A stretch of 64,000 nucleotides of DNA from Trichomonas vaginalis G3 (taxonomy: Eukaryota > Parabasalia > Trichomonadida > Trichomonadidae): positions 28,969,896 through 29,033,895 of the forward strand of contig NC_067206.1 in the NCBI RefSeq assembly GCF_026262505.1. The letters are read 5' to 3'. The notes beneath the pieces were generated by a model that was not told the origin of the DNA, searched no databases, and saw only the letters and a list, made by a program, of their open reading frames with translations. The translations under genes and the position numbers were made by a program. This document shows positions 1 to 8,789 of this stretch, in pieces (within the stretch, counting starts at the first letter, position 1; every line of letters begins with the position of its first letter).

Positions 1-55
1 CTAGATGCGACTCCTGCTAATGCGCCAAATAAACCCATTTCTTATGGGTTAAAAA

Positions 56-1014
56 ATGACGAATTCAAACAAGGACCCCTATGTTTCTAAGGCAACAAAG
101 AAAGCACTCATGGTAAAAATCTTTAGTTCAACACCAAATGCTTGGTTTATGGATATCTTGGAAAACATTCCGAGAGTTAGAACAGATGGACCTCCATACT
201 GGCTAATATTTGTCGGTCAAAACACAAGATACTGTGAAGCCATACCATTATGGTCCAAAAATATTTTAGATGTGAAAAACTGCTTTGACAATATTCGTTG
301 ACAAATACCATCCAACAAAACTGACATCTGACTGTGAAAGTTCTTTCAAATCAGACGATATTAAAAACTATCTGCGTTCAAAAAATGTAAACCAATATTT
401 CATTGTCGACCAAAACCATTCTGCTCTTGGTGTCATTGACGGTTGTATAAAAATGTTAAGAGACTTAAACCAACCACAAGGTGGTGAAGCAAATGAAATG
501 TCATATGACGACAAGTATAGACACTTCTCCATGGCAAAGATGAGACAAGTTTTAAATATTTACAATAACCGTAAACAAAAAGGTTTGGAAACCACTCCCC
601 CGAAGAAATGAAAAACAACCCTGACTTAGAGAAAGACTATATATTTAATAATTTAGTCAAAAGAGACAAACAAGAAAGAATGCCGGGCTTCAAACTTCAG
701 AAAGGTGACAAAGTAAAAATAGAAATACCTAAACGCGACCCATATGAAAATACTATTGACTATGACAACAATGGGAACCGACAGGTACTCACGTTCGTGT
801 TCGTAAAAATAGAAGAAAGTATACAAGAGAATATTATGAAGTTTTAGGCAAACATGGCAAAATGTACAGACTGCAAGCAGAAGATAAAACTACTATTGTC
901 AGACCTCGTTTCAAACTTGTCAAAGTTCAAGGTGGTATACTTTCAAAGACAGTTCCTAACAAATATAAGACAACTCCTGACGAATATGCTAAAGAAGTGG
1001 AACATGACGACTAA
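56..1014 (+). pseudogene. Maverick integrase (retroviral-type DDE), broken copy
   Basis: Retroviral-integrase-like (rve) protein that in this family joins element ends to target DNA. Recognisable parts are the catalytic-core segments around WFMDILENIP and TSDCESSF, then a basic C-terminal domain (KKGDKVKIEI-like, RREYYEVLGKHGKMYRLQAED-like) resembling the chromo/SH3-type tail of Maverick integrases. It starts just after, and divergent from, the small minus-strand structural gene whose start lies at 38. The right Maverick carries the matching gene at 59,840-60,797. This copy is broken, with roughly three or four breaks. Confidence 0.85.
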
Positions 1015-1039
1015 GCATTTCTATACCATGCGTAAACTG

Positions 1040-2412
1040 TCATGTAAGGTGGCATGTATTCTTTACTTTGTCCCGTGTTTGCGTATATCCTGAAACGCGA
1101 TGTGTATGGTTTCCTCCTCCCTCAGTGTTACTCCAGTAACAATTTATAGCAAACTTAACGTTGTCTTTAACATCATATCCTTTACCTTTTGTCATTGCTG
1201 ACCAATCCCAATATCTATGCTTATGCCAACCTGCTTGAGATGTACTTAAATCTATGTAGTGACTGTGTGCAGGTAAATTTTCACCTGAAATCGTTTTACT
1301 TCCACCTGTTTCCTTTGAAGAGTTTGCACAATACAAAAACCTGTCGACTATTTGAGTCCAAGTTCCAAAACCCAGAACTGTTTCTGGTCTGGTAGAGTTC
1401 ATTGACGTATAAATAGAGCCTATAGGATATAATGTTTGAAGTATTTCTGTCTTTAATGTTTGAAGCTCTGTTTTGTCTGCTTTCTTGTCATATAAATCTT
1501 GAGCAGTGAATTTAATATTATGTTCATCCTTCATGACATAAACATCTTTACATCTAATGTTTCTCATCGTCGTTATGTCGTCATCCGATTGTTAAACCTT
1601 GTGGAAAGTTAGGAGGTTTCCAATATAATACATCCCCATCAGGTTCTTCAACCGTTCCTTCAATATTTTCTATACCAACAGTTGTGAAGAAATCATGTGT
1701 ATGGTTCTTATCTGCTTTCTTTTCAAGGCTAACGTTTAAGTCTGTTATTTCAGAAGATGTATGTGTATGTCCAACGTCACTTTTCCTGTTTAAGGTTTCT
1801 TGTAAGTTTGTAATATTTGCAATGGTATGTGTATGTCCAACGGCACTTTTCCTGTTTAAGGTTTCTTGTAAGTTTGTAATATTTGCAATGGTATGTGTAT
1901 GTCCAACGGCACTTTTTCCTGTTTAAGGTTTCTTGTAGTTTGTAATATCAGATATAGAATGTATATGAGTCTTTTTAGAATATTCGTTTTCAGCTCTTGT
2001 CACTTCACTTGACATTTTATTGTCAACATATGTTTTGTCTGCTAGTTCAGGATGAGTATGTTCTTTTGTTGCATAAGCATTGTTAGCTCTTTCTTCTTCT
2101 TTTGCTATATGCATCGTCTACATATGTTTTGTCTGCTTTGTTTGTCAACATCTGCTTTCAAAAGAAGTTCATTTATAGCGTTTCTCCGTTTAAAGTTCCT
2201 TTTGTTGATTTATACAGACAGTATGGTTCTTTATTGTCTTGAAACAGAAACTCATCTGTCATTGGGTTTAATGTCAGTTTTAAGTTTCCTTCTTTCAATG
2301 ACTCAGATATCTTAGAATAGTTTGAAAAGTTTGTTGTGTTCTTATTTAGAGCTTGTATAATGAGTTGTCGGTTGTGTTGTATTTCTCTCATAGACGCTGT
2401 TTCATTTGACAT
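1040..2412 (-). pseudogene. Phage-tail-fibre-like gene, Maverick copy 1 (broken)
   Basis: Minus-strand gene region for a long repetitive protein resembling bacteriophage tail fibres. The N-terminal part begins MSNETASMREIQ (start near 2412). The middle holds 22-residue repeats centred on GHTHT and TNLQETLNRKS (66-bp DNA repeats at about 1,740-1,960). The C-terminal part has the tail-collar or gp10-like signature PIGSIYTSMN...GTWTQIVDRFLYC...LPAHSHY. In phages such proteins bind host surfaces; a receptor-binding role here is inference. The counterpart at 60,846-62,596 has more repeats and a different segment near the tip. Broken, with several breaks. Confidence 0.75.
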
Positions 2413-2430
2413 TTTTATTCTAGATAAAAT

Positions 2431-3282
2431 ATGCTTTCAATAGAAAAAGAAAATTCTAGAGTTGCTACAACTAAACCATTAGATGAACTTTTTACCAATG
2501 TAGGTCAAAAGTTTGAGACAGAGACCGTAAAGCATGAAGGCTATCGTTTTGACTACCCGTTAAGATGGTTAAGAGACCCATCCGTCACAAAAGCTATTGG
2601 CTTTCGTAGAATGAAGTTCATTTCAGAAGCCATACATGGTTTCCCATTTACGGTCGGTTTTGAAGTTCGATACTATAACAAAGAAAAACGTATGTATGAG
2701 AAATTTGAACAGGGAAAACTTTTACAAGTGAATTTGCTTGTAACTTAGAAACAACTCTTCAAGCTTTTCAAGAAAAAATAAACGATATCTATATCGAATA
2801 TGCAAAGCAGTATAACATTGACGAAGGAGAATACCATCTCGATATTATTTATGACAGAAAAAATGCAACTGTTAAAATCAATAGAAAGAAGACCTTGGAG
2901 AAAACGTTTATATTTCTACAAAATATAACAACTTGGCATGGTATAGATTTATGAGGATGTTAAATCAGCCTGCAGAATATCCAGTACACCCGGACTTTTA
3001 TGAAGTCGAAAACCCTAATGGAACATATGAAAATGTTTTCGACCCAGATGCTATTATCGTTCATGTTCATTTCATTTTCTGGTGCACAAAACTCTTTCTT
3101 ATGCTTGGCAAATGACTTTTACGAAAAAACCTACAAAGTTATACGAACCACCAAGTGGAAGTATTTCAGACTTTCAAGTATGGTTTACAACAGATGGAAG
3201 AAAAAGAATAATTCCATTATACCATGCGTTTTACTTAGAACTTAGTTTCATATACAACTACTATCGAACGGTAAAAATATAA
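2431..3282 (+). pseudogene. Maverick gene of unknown function, broken copy
   Basis: Plus-strand gene region divergent from the fibre gene, with a short AT-rich gap between the two starts (2412 and 2431). The readable protein opens with MLSIEKENSRVATTK and ends with a hydrophobic, aromatic-rich stretch (YHAFYLELSFIYNYYRTVKI). I do not recognise the family. Its counterpart lies at about 62,617-63,462; the two agree at both ends but are not alignable in the middle (about 2,617-3,080). The opposed orientation with the fibre gene is conserved between copies. Broken in a few places. Confidence 0.6.
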
Positions 3283-3286
3283 TTTT

Positions 3287-3529
3287 TTAATACGGTTGAG
3301 GTGTTGGATTTGGTTGCCAACTTGACTGTGGTGCAGGTTCAGGCTGTTGTATAACAGGAGCTTGTTCTTCTGGTTCAGGGTCTTTAGGTATAATACCAAC
3401 AAACTGACCTACTCTTTTACCAATATTTTTGACACCGTTCCAAATTCCTCTTCCTACGGTTTTTATTCCATTCCATATACCTCTTCCAACATTTCGAAAG
3501 AAGTTTCCAATACTACTGAAGAAACCCAT
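3287..3529 (-). CDS. Small amphipathic Maverick protein
   Basis: An 80-residue protein that looks whole. The first ~45 residues are a repeated amphipathic pattern of Gly, Arg/Lys and Trp/Phe/Ile (NVGRGIWNGIK then TVGRGIWNGVK), followed by a Pro/Gln/Glu-rich tail. Such a basic amphipathic helix followed by a flexible tail recalls membrane-active minor capsid peptides of adenovirus-like viruses (pVI type), but this is analogy only. It is convergent with the preceding plus-strand gene and 18 bases downstream of the next minus-strand gene. The second copy is at 63,465-63,712. Confidence 0.55.
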   Translation of the reverse strand: MGFFSSIGNFFRNVGRGIWNGIKTVGRGIWNGVKNIGKRVGQFVGIIPKDPEPEEQAPVIQQPEPAPQSSWQPNPTPQPY

Positions 3530-3547
3530 TTTACTATATGTAAAAAT

Positions 3548-3910
3548 CTAATGTCCGCCTAGTCTCTTACGTTTCCTGTTGAGTTCCATAGCATTCTTTA
3601 ACTGGAGCTCATACATTCTGTTTCTCCTCTGGTAGAAAACATATTCTGGGTCAACTCCTGTGTTCGCGTCATCTGCATAAAGTTGTTTATATCCCACTTC
3701 AGGGTTTGTATAAAACTCTTTCCATCTCATATTTGCATACCATGGTGGCAAACCTAACGCAGCGTCATTTGACATGGCAGTTTGCATTTGTACATCTGTT
3801 GGCACTTGACCATAGTTTGCCATTGCAGTTTGTATTCTAACTTCATTTGGAATATTCTCTGGGTTTGGTTGTCCAGGTTGCTGTGCATTCGCTAAGTTCT
3901 GTGCGTCCAT
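3548..3910 (-). CDS. Small Maverick protein, Gln/Asn-rich N terminus and basic C terminus
   Basis: A 120-residue protein that looks whole. It is rich in Gln, Asn and Pro at the N terminus, has an internal near-repeat (VRIQTAMANYGQVP, then VQMQTAMSNDAALG), then aromatic residues (PPWYANMRWKEFY), and ends in a basic tail (NRKRKRLGGH). I do not recognise a family. It sits in a minus-strand series with the methyltransferase, the 43-residue membrane protein and the amphipathic protein, consistent with a virion-component block. The second copy starts at about 63,725 and runs off the window. Confidence 0.55.
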   Translation of the reverse strand: MDAQNLANAQQPGQPNPENIPNEVRIQTAMANYGQVPTDVQMQTAMSNDAALGLPPWYANMRWKEFYTNPEVGYKQLYADDANTGVDPEYVFYQRRNRMYELQLKNAMELNRKRKRLGGH

Positions 3911-3933
3911 TTAATATTAGATAAAAATATCTC

Positions 3934-4065
3934 TTACGAGTACATATACTGAACATTTGCAGGCATTGGTTCATCTTCATATTCTCTGTACTTTTCTGCC
4001 ACGTCAAAGAAATAAATGACACAATGGAAAAAACCTAAAACAAGTAGTCCTATTTCAAACCACAT
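3934..4065 (-). CDS. 43-residue single-pass membrane protein (Maverick)
   Basis: A small reading frame that starts at 4065 (MWFEIGLLVLGFF) and stops at 3934. Residues 4-20 are strongly hydrophobic and would form one transmembrane helix. The rest is acidic and polar (AEKYREYEDEPMPAN). Its start overlaps the 3' end of the methyltransferase gene by 16 bases on the same strand, and it lies 24 bases before the next minus-strand gene, as expected of a compact viral-type gene block. The tight fit between genes supports it being real; no homologue is claimed. Confidence 0.5.
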   Translation of the reverse strand: MWFEIGLLVLGFFHCVIYFFDVAEKYREYEDEPMPANVQYMYS

Positions 4066-4868
4066 TTACTTACTAGTAAAATTTCTTTGTTATGACACTT
4101 TCTCCGGTTTATAGGACCTCTCTCATATTCTATCTTGTCATATCTAAACTCATAGTCATGTATGTCCTCTAACCATCTCATAACGGTTTCCAAACCACTT
4201 TTATCGGATGTAAAGTAAAAGCATGGACAGTTATGTAAAACGTCTAAAGTTTCTAAAGAGTCTCTCAAAGTCCAGTCTACTTGGTATTGAAAATCCCATG
4301 TGTTATAGAACGGCGGGTCCACTATAAAGAAAACATTTTCCTTGTCTTTATATTTTTCATACAACTCTGTCCAATGACATCTCACAAACTCTATACCCTC
4401 AATATATTTTTCTATGTCCTCTTTGAAAACATTTGTATAGTTAAGATATAAAACTTTTGACATAAGTGTTTCAATGTCATGAACTCTTATAGAACCACTA
4501 TATAATAGTCTAGCAGATATACTATCCCAGTCTATATATTCTGCTTTTTTCAAAACCTCTCTCACAATATTTTTGTTATCTAATGGTATACGTTCCATCT
4601 TACCTATAGGTATCTTTTCTTTTAACTCTTTCAATATATTGTTTGTGTCTGGTATATGTTTGAGACGGTCCATATAGTTGTCGAAGTCATTGCATATAAT
4701 CTTTGAGTCTGGGAATATTGTATGACATAAATGGGATATATAGAAACTTCCACCGAACAAATCTACAAATGTTAGACCATTCGGTAGTTTCTTAAGTTCT
4801 CTCAATATAATATCTTTACATTTACTCTTATTTCCAAAGAACGGTAACGGTGGTTTTGTAAAATTCAT
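4050..4868 (-). CDS. D12-class (Dam-like) DNA adenine-N6 methyltransferase, Maverick-borne
   Basis: A 272-residue protein that looks whole. The N terminus has the AdoMet-binding signature of D12/Dam methyltransferases (PFFGNKSKCKDII, then FVDLFGGS at residues ~35-43). The catalytic DPPF motif follows a hydrophobic strand (FFIVDPPFYN) at residues ~180-190. The length matches the Dam family (about 270). It is the last gene before the terminal repeat. Inference: it could mark element DNA with N6-methyladenine, which is known to be common in trichomonad DNA, or act as an orphan methylase for self-recognition. Confidence 0.85.
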   Translation of the reverse strand: MNFTKPPLPFFGNKSKCKDIILRELKKLPNGLTFVDLFGGSFYISHLCHTIFPDSKIICNDFDNYMDRLKHIPDTNNILKELKEKIPIGKMERIPLDNKNIVREVLKKAEYIDWDSISARLLYSGSIRVHDIETLMSKVLYLNYTNVFKEDIEKYIEGIEFVRCHWTELYEKYKDKENVFFIVDPPFYNTWDFQYQVDWTLRDSLETLDVLHNCPCFYFTSDKSGLETVMRWLEDIHDYEFRYDKIEYERGPINRRKCHNKEILLVSKCGLK

Positions 4869-4934
4869 TTATATATAATAATAAAAATGTTTTTTCCTGA
4901 AAAGTGACAGAAAAGTGACAAAACATGAAAACAT

Positions 4935-5105
4935 ATATAATTTGTGAAAAGCTCCTGGAAGACCCGTATATAAGAACTTCATTTATACTAAACATCTTCA
5001 GGGCTAGAAGGGGCGCAGCCCCTGGAAGCCCTCCGAATAAAAACTTCATTTATACTAAACATCTTCAGGGCTAGAAGGGGCGCAGCCCCTGGAAGCCCCA
5101 CTACC
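4935..5105. repeat. Terminal inverted repeat of Maverick copy 1, with an internal ~65-bp tandem unit
   Basis: The reverse complement of this stretch matches the left end of the second Maverick (40,699-40,870), including TCTTCCAGGAGCTTTTCAC and the terminal GGWAGTGGGGCTTCC. It contains two tandem copies of a unit with ACTTCATTTATACTAAACAT followed by a perfect GC-rich hairpin (AGGGGC-GCA-GCCCCT). The outermost base abuts a T-run at 5106-5127. Confidence 0.8.
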
Positions 5106-5436
5106 TTTTTTTTTTTTTTTTTTTTTTGATAAGTTACCAAACCGAAATAAGATTAACATTGCACAGTCATAGGAATTTCATTCCTCTTAGAAGAAATGTG
5201 AGCATTATCTAGAGATTGTAACTTGGTACTGCAATAATTCGTTGATATTTTACCATTCATAATGATCTAAATTAAAATATGATATAAATAAAATTATCGG
5301 AAACCTCCTTCACAATTCGACTTTGTGATCTACCTTTTGAATTTTAGTTATTAATATTGATTCTTTATTAATTTTATGGCAATTGATAAAATTACCGGAA
5401 AAGTGACTTTCGGTTGAACCAACCTTAATTTGGAAA
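5106..5436. other. T-run and host spacer next to the Maverick end
   Basis: A run of 22 T (5106-5127) borders the Maverick terminus, then AT-rich sequence with no recognisable gene. The right Maverick is likewise bordered by a 34-base A-run in the mirrored position (40,665-40,698). The run may belong to the element end or mark a preferred target. Confidence 0.6.
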
Positions 5437-5915
5437 ATGAAAAATGTTCTCATTCTAAAAGATATGATTGATCAGCCTATAAAGAAATACCCAAGTTATG
5501 TAGACACAATCGAAATTTCTAACTCGTTTTTCTTTTATTTATCAATTCAGAAAGTTTCAGAATCACCAATATTAATTGACTCAAAATCTATTAAATCAAT
5601 CAAAATATCAGAATCCACATTTCAATCTATAAATACACTCTCTTCAGGAGCTTTGAATATTGCTCACAATGCAAATGAAAACATTAATACGAATTTAATC
5701 ATGAATTCATTTCAGATAATTAATTTTTATGATTGTTTATTCTGTATTTCTAATGGATTAAACAGCCATATTGATAGAAATCAATTATGTAACCTTGAAA
5801 ACTTTGATAATCTTTTAATTTTCTTATCTTGTAGTAACCAAAGCGATATTATAGAAACAAATCATTCAAAATCATTCATGAAAGACTATTCTATTAAAGT
5901 AGATGAGAAATTCAT
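5437..5915 (+). pseudogene. Surface-protein gene, 5' part, interrupted by a MULE-like insertion
   Basis: This encodes the first ~160 residues of a host protein that continues after the inserted element at 8790. Removing the element and one copy of the 9-bp duplication joins the two parts in the same frame. The sequence is Ser/Asn/Ile-rich with short repeated beta-strand-like segments (IEISNSFFF, IKISESTFQSI), typical of trichomonad polymorphic-membrane-protein-like or beta-helix surface proteins. No signal peptide is visible, and the frame opens only at 5407, so the true 5' end may have been lost or the gene may already have been a relic. It is a host gene disrupted by a DNA transposon. Confidence 0.6.
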
Positions 5916-5965
5916 GGGGCGGTGCCATGTGAGGTGAAATTTATCATACACCGATTGGACCTTTT
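5916..5965 (+). repeat. Left terminal inverted repeat of the MULE-like element
   Basis: The reverse complement pairs with 8740-8789 at about 45 of 50 positions, including a shared CATACACCGATTGGACCTTTT stretch. It is preceded by the target duplication GAAATTCAT. Confidence 0.85.
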
Positions 5966-6234
5966 GCTTTCCCGAAAACATAGAATTTATATTGGGGGCC
6001 AAATATATGTGCATATATCTATACTAATCAAGCCATATTTACTCATATAGTATTGAGGAATAATGTGTTTTATATAAGATATGAATTTCAAAAATTTTGT
6101 TTTATTTCATTTTGAATACAATGAGGTATCTATATATATACTCTATATTGTGTTTGTAAACTCATTTTGGTCACATATCCATTTTTTAATCTGAATCTTA
6201 TTTGAGATTTCAAATTTTTATCGACAATCATATA

Positions 6235-6751
6235 TGATCACATCGGCATTTGGAGATACTTATCTTGTATCTCCAAATATCGATGTGATCATTGTATTTA
6301 ATTGTATATTGACCAAGAGATTCCGATGCAGAATATTCAAAGTAGATAGTTTTTCCATTCTGTACACATAGGTGCAGGGTCTATCACTGGCATCCTGCAC
6401 CAATATGTGCAGAATGGGAAAAGCTTGCACTTTTACCTTTCGATGCGAATGTTGCAAACACTTTTCCCATTCTGCACATATATATGCAGGGTCTATCACT
6501 GGCACCCTGCACCAATATGTGCAGAATGGGAAAAGCGCGCACTTTTGTTCTTCGATGCGAATGTGTCGGACATAATTCCTGATTTGCTCATATATTTGCA
6601 GGGTCTATCACTAGGACCCTGCACCTATATGAGCAAATCAGGAATTGCTTGCACTTTTTCACTTGAATGTGATTCATTGAATTTCAATTCGAGAAAGGAG
6701 TTTACAAATGCAGGGTAAAGGAACAATACCCTGCATTTGTTAACTCCTTTC
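6235..6751. repeat. Hairpin group A (five hairpins)
   Basis: Five successive inverted repeats of 57-76 bp: 6235-6291, 6350-6423, 6460-6535, 6574-6646 and 6693-6751. Arms are 20-30 bp with few mismatches. The middle three share the inner sequence TGCAGG-GTCTATCACT and its partner, while the outer stems differ yet still pair. Linkers of ~35 bp repeat the motif TTCGATGCGAATG. They form part of the MULE-like element interior. Confidence 0.85.
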
Positions 6752-7043
6752 TTGTAAAACCTTCCTCCAAAAAAATATAAAGATCACATTCTTCTTAAAA
6801 CTCTCAAAATCTCATTATTTCAATCTTATAATCATAAATAAGCATACTTTTTCTATCTAATATTTCTCTATTCCTTAATTTTCTTATGAAATTTGTTATT
6901 TTTTATTTAATTTTTAAAATTTTCAATCTTTTTTGGATAATTTTATTCAATTTTATGATAATTTATTCTATTCTCATTATATAATAATATTGTTCATTTT
7001 TATTTTTTTAATTTTTCAATGCATACGATAATTTTTAATTCAA
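6752..7043. other. AT-rich spacer inside the MULE-like element
   Basis: Very AT-rich stretch between hairpin groups A and B. I see no gene, hairpin or repeat in it. Confidence 0.6.
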
Positions 7044-7862
7044 TTTTTAAGGGAATGTTTTGATGGGATGAGCTTACTGAGCATAGGCTCATCCCATCAA
7101 AACATTCCCTTAAAAACTCTGGCCTTCATCGAGGCCAGAGTTTACAATTCATCAGCTCAGAGCCAAGTTCCTCGACGGTCGTCCTCATTAGGCCCGATCC
7201 GAGAGGAACTTGGCTCTTCATTAAAATCACAAGCTCTGGCCATTGCTAAGGCCAGAGCTTCGCAAACCATCCTCGGGGCCGGTTTCCTCAAAGACCGCCC
7301 TGATTCGGGGCGGCCGGAGAGGAAACCAGCCCCGAGAGAGTTCCCATACGAAGCTCTGGCCCAAGCAAAGGCCAGAGCCTGCAAATACAATCCTCAGGGC
7401 CGAGTTTTGCGATGATCGTCGATCATGTCGACGGTCTCGCAAGAACTCGGCCCTGAAAGAAAGAAATACACAGGCTCTGGCCCTAGCAAAGGCCAGGGCT
7501 TCGCTTACTGTCCTCAGGGCCGGCTTTCTCAAATGCCGTCCTAATCTAGGGCGGCAGGAGAGGAATCCGGCCCTGGGAACATCCAAATACGAAGCTCTGG
7601 CCCTAGCAAAGGCCAGAGCCTGCAAATACAATCCTCAGGGCCGATTTTGAGGGAGATCGTCCACATCATTGACGATCTCCTCTCATTTCGGCCCTGAAAG
7701 AAAGAAATACACAGGCTCTGGCCCTAGCAAAGGCCAGGGCTTCGCTTACTGTCCTCAGGGCCGGCTTTCTCAAATGCCGTCCTGATCTAGGGCGGCAGGA
7801 GAGGAATCCGGCCCTGGAACACCCAAATACGAAGCTCTGGCCCAAGCAAAGGCCAGAGCCTG
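7044..7862. repeat. Hairpin group B: GC-rich alternating long and short hairpins with a ~240-bp period
   Basis: About 14 contiguous hairpins. Short ones (~24-31 bp) have CTCTGGCC/GGCCAGAG arms at 7117, 7231, 7351, 7471, 7591, 7712 and 7831. Long ones (~60-73 bp) lie at 7044, 7160, 7272, 7394, 7513, 7633 and 7753, most with CAGGGCCG/CGGCCCTG bases. Long types alternate, giving a higher-order unit of ~240 bp (7272, 7513 and 7753 are the same type). Base composition is far GC-richer than the surroundings. Stems differ between copies while pairing is kept. Confidence 0.85.
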
Positions 7863-7901
7863 CAAAATACTCAATGTTCAACAATTACAAATCTCATGTC
7901 A

Positions 7902-8366
7902 CCCAGAAAGCTATGAAGGAAGCCCTTTCTCTAGGTTAGGACTTCCTTCATAGCTTTCTGGTACTGAGTGGAGTGGTTTTGGCTTCCATTGCCGCTCACT
8001 CCAGTAAGATCACGAGATTGTACAAAAGCCACGGCAAGTGCATTCCAACACCATAAATACACTTGCCGTGGAATACGGTTGCGAGTGCCTGCTGCTTCAA
8101 CCGAGATTTGCAGCAGACACTCGCAATGATAACTAAAATTCATCATAAAGCTGGGAAATGGGCCTTTTCTCAAGGTCAAAGCCCATTTCTCAGCTTTATG
8201 ATATTGAAACGAACATTTTGAGAGGTTATTACTGTTTTTCCCGGAATCATCTTGAGATTCCGGGAAAGTCATAGCAAGTGTAATCTATTAGCATAGATAC
8301 ACTTGCTATGACACATATATGCCAGCATCTGCTGCTTACCCCAAATAAGTAGCAAATGCTCGGCAT
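7902..8366. repeat. Hairpin group C (seven or eight hairpins)
   Basis: Further inverted repeats: 7902-7961 (CCAGAAAGCTATGAAGGAAG arm), 8029-8071 (CCACGGCAAGTG arm), 8079-8126, 8142-8202, 8238-8267 (TTTCCCGGAATC arm), 8270-8311 (CATAGCAAGTG arm) and 8320-8366, plus a weaker one at about 7,965-8,005. Two sub-sets look like diverged duplicates of one another, since the order long / CAAGTG-type / TGCTGC-type occurs twice. Confidence 0.8.
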
Positions 8367-8739
8367 CACATCTTGAGATCCTTATTATCTGCGTATTTTT
8401 CATTTTAATATATATAAATGTGTGTGTCTAACACAAGTCTATATGCGCCATGTAAAATATACACTAATACACACATATTGATCATAATTAATAAGATATC
8501 AAACTATAAAAACTGAGATATTACTATAAACTATATGTATTATTATTATATAGGTACCATACTATAAGGTCATATGAATATTATTGAAATTAGACACACT
8601 TTATATAATTTTATAATGTGAATAACTTGGGTCATAATTTTTTTTACGTAATTCCTACACGAAATTATCGGCATTACCCTAGTCTATCTGCGTGCAAAAT
8701 ACCAAGGAACAAATCAAATACTCACCATATCTTTTTTTA
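8367..8739. other. AT-rich right flank of the MULE-like element interior
   Basis: AT-rich sequence between the last hairpin and the right terminal repeat. No gene or further palindrome of note is visible. Confidence 0.6.
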
Positions 8740-8789
8740 AAAAGGTCCAATCGGTGTATGGTGATTTTCACCTCACATGGCACAACCCC
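8740..8789 (-). repeat. Right terminal inverted repeat of the MULE-like element
   Basis: Partner of 5916-5965, ending in CACAACCCC. It is followed at 8790-8798 by the second copy of GAAATTCAT. Confidence 0.85.

Larger units (their letters stand above)
1..5105 (+). mobile_element. Maverick/Polinton copy 1, right-hand end
   Basis: This is the right-hand part of a Maverick (Polinton), cut off by the window start. Gene order toward the terminus is: the first codons of a small minus-strand protein (1-38), integrase (+), tail-fibre-like gene (-), an unidentified gene (+), three small minus-strand genes, and a Dam-type methyltransferase (-). It closes with a terminal repeat next to a T-run. The same order and nearly the same sequence recur from about 59,785 to 64,000, so both belong to one family. 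The two copies differ at only a few percent of aligned sites by eye, apart from two segments that are not alignable, which suggests a fairly young copy. It is broken in several genes; others look whole. Confidence 0.9.
5916..8789. mobile_element. Non-autonomous MULE-like DNA transposon (2,874 bp) carrying a hairpin array
   Basis: The ends are ~50-bp terminal inverted repeats starting GGGG--GTGCCATGTGAGG, with about 45 of 50 positions matching. They are flanked by a perfect 9-bp duplication, GAAATTCAT, at 5907-5915 and 8790-8798. A 9-bp duplication and G-rich ends fit Mutator-like elements, which are known in Trichomonas vaginalis. No transposase frame is present, so it would depend on a partner. 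The interior is occupied by about 26 consecutive hairpins (6,235-8,366). The insertion splits a surface-protein gene. Ends and target duplication are seen directly; the MULE label rests on duplication size and is inference. Confidence 0.75.

Noticed and set aside
7068-7884. Several overlapping frames on both strands in the GC-rich hairpin region
   Set aside because: Palindromic, GC-rich sequence without stops; Ala/Arg-rich translations mirror each other on both strands and show no domain.
6235-8366. Tandem tRNA or snRNA genes in the hairpin array
   Set aside because: Stems lack the A/B box sequences and the cloverleaf spacing of tRNA, and no conserved snRNA motif is visible.
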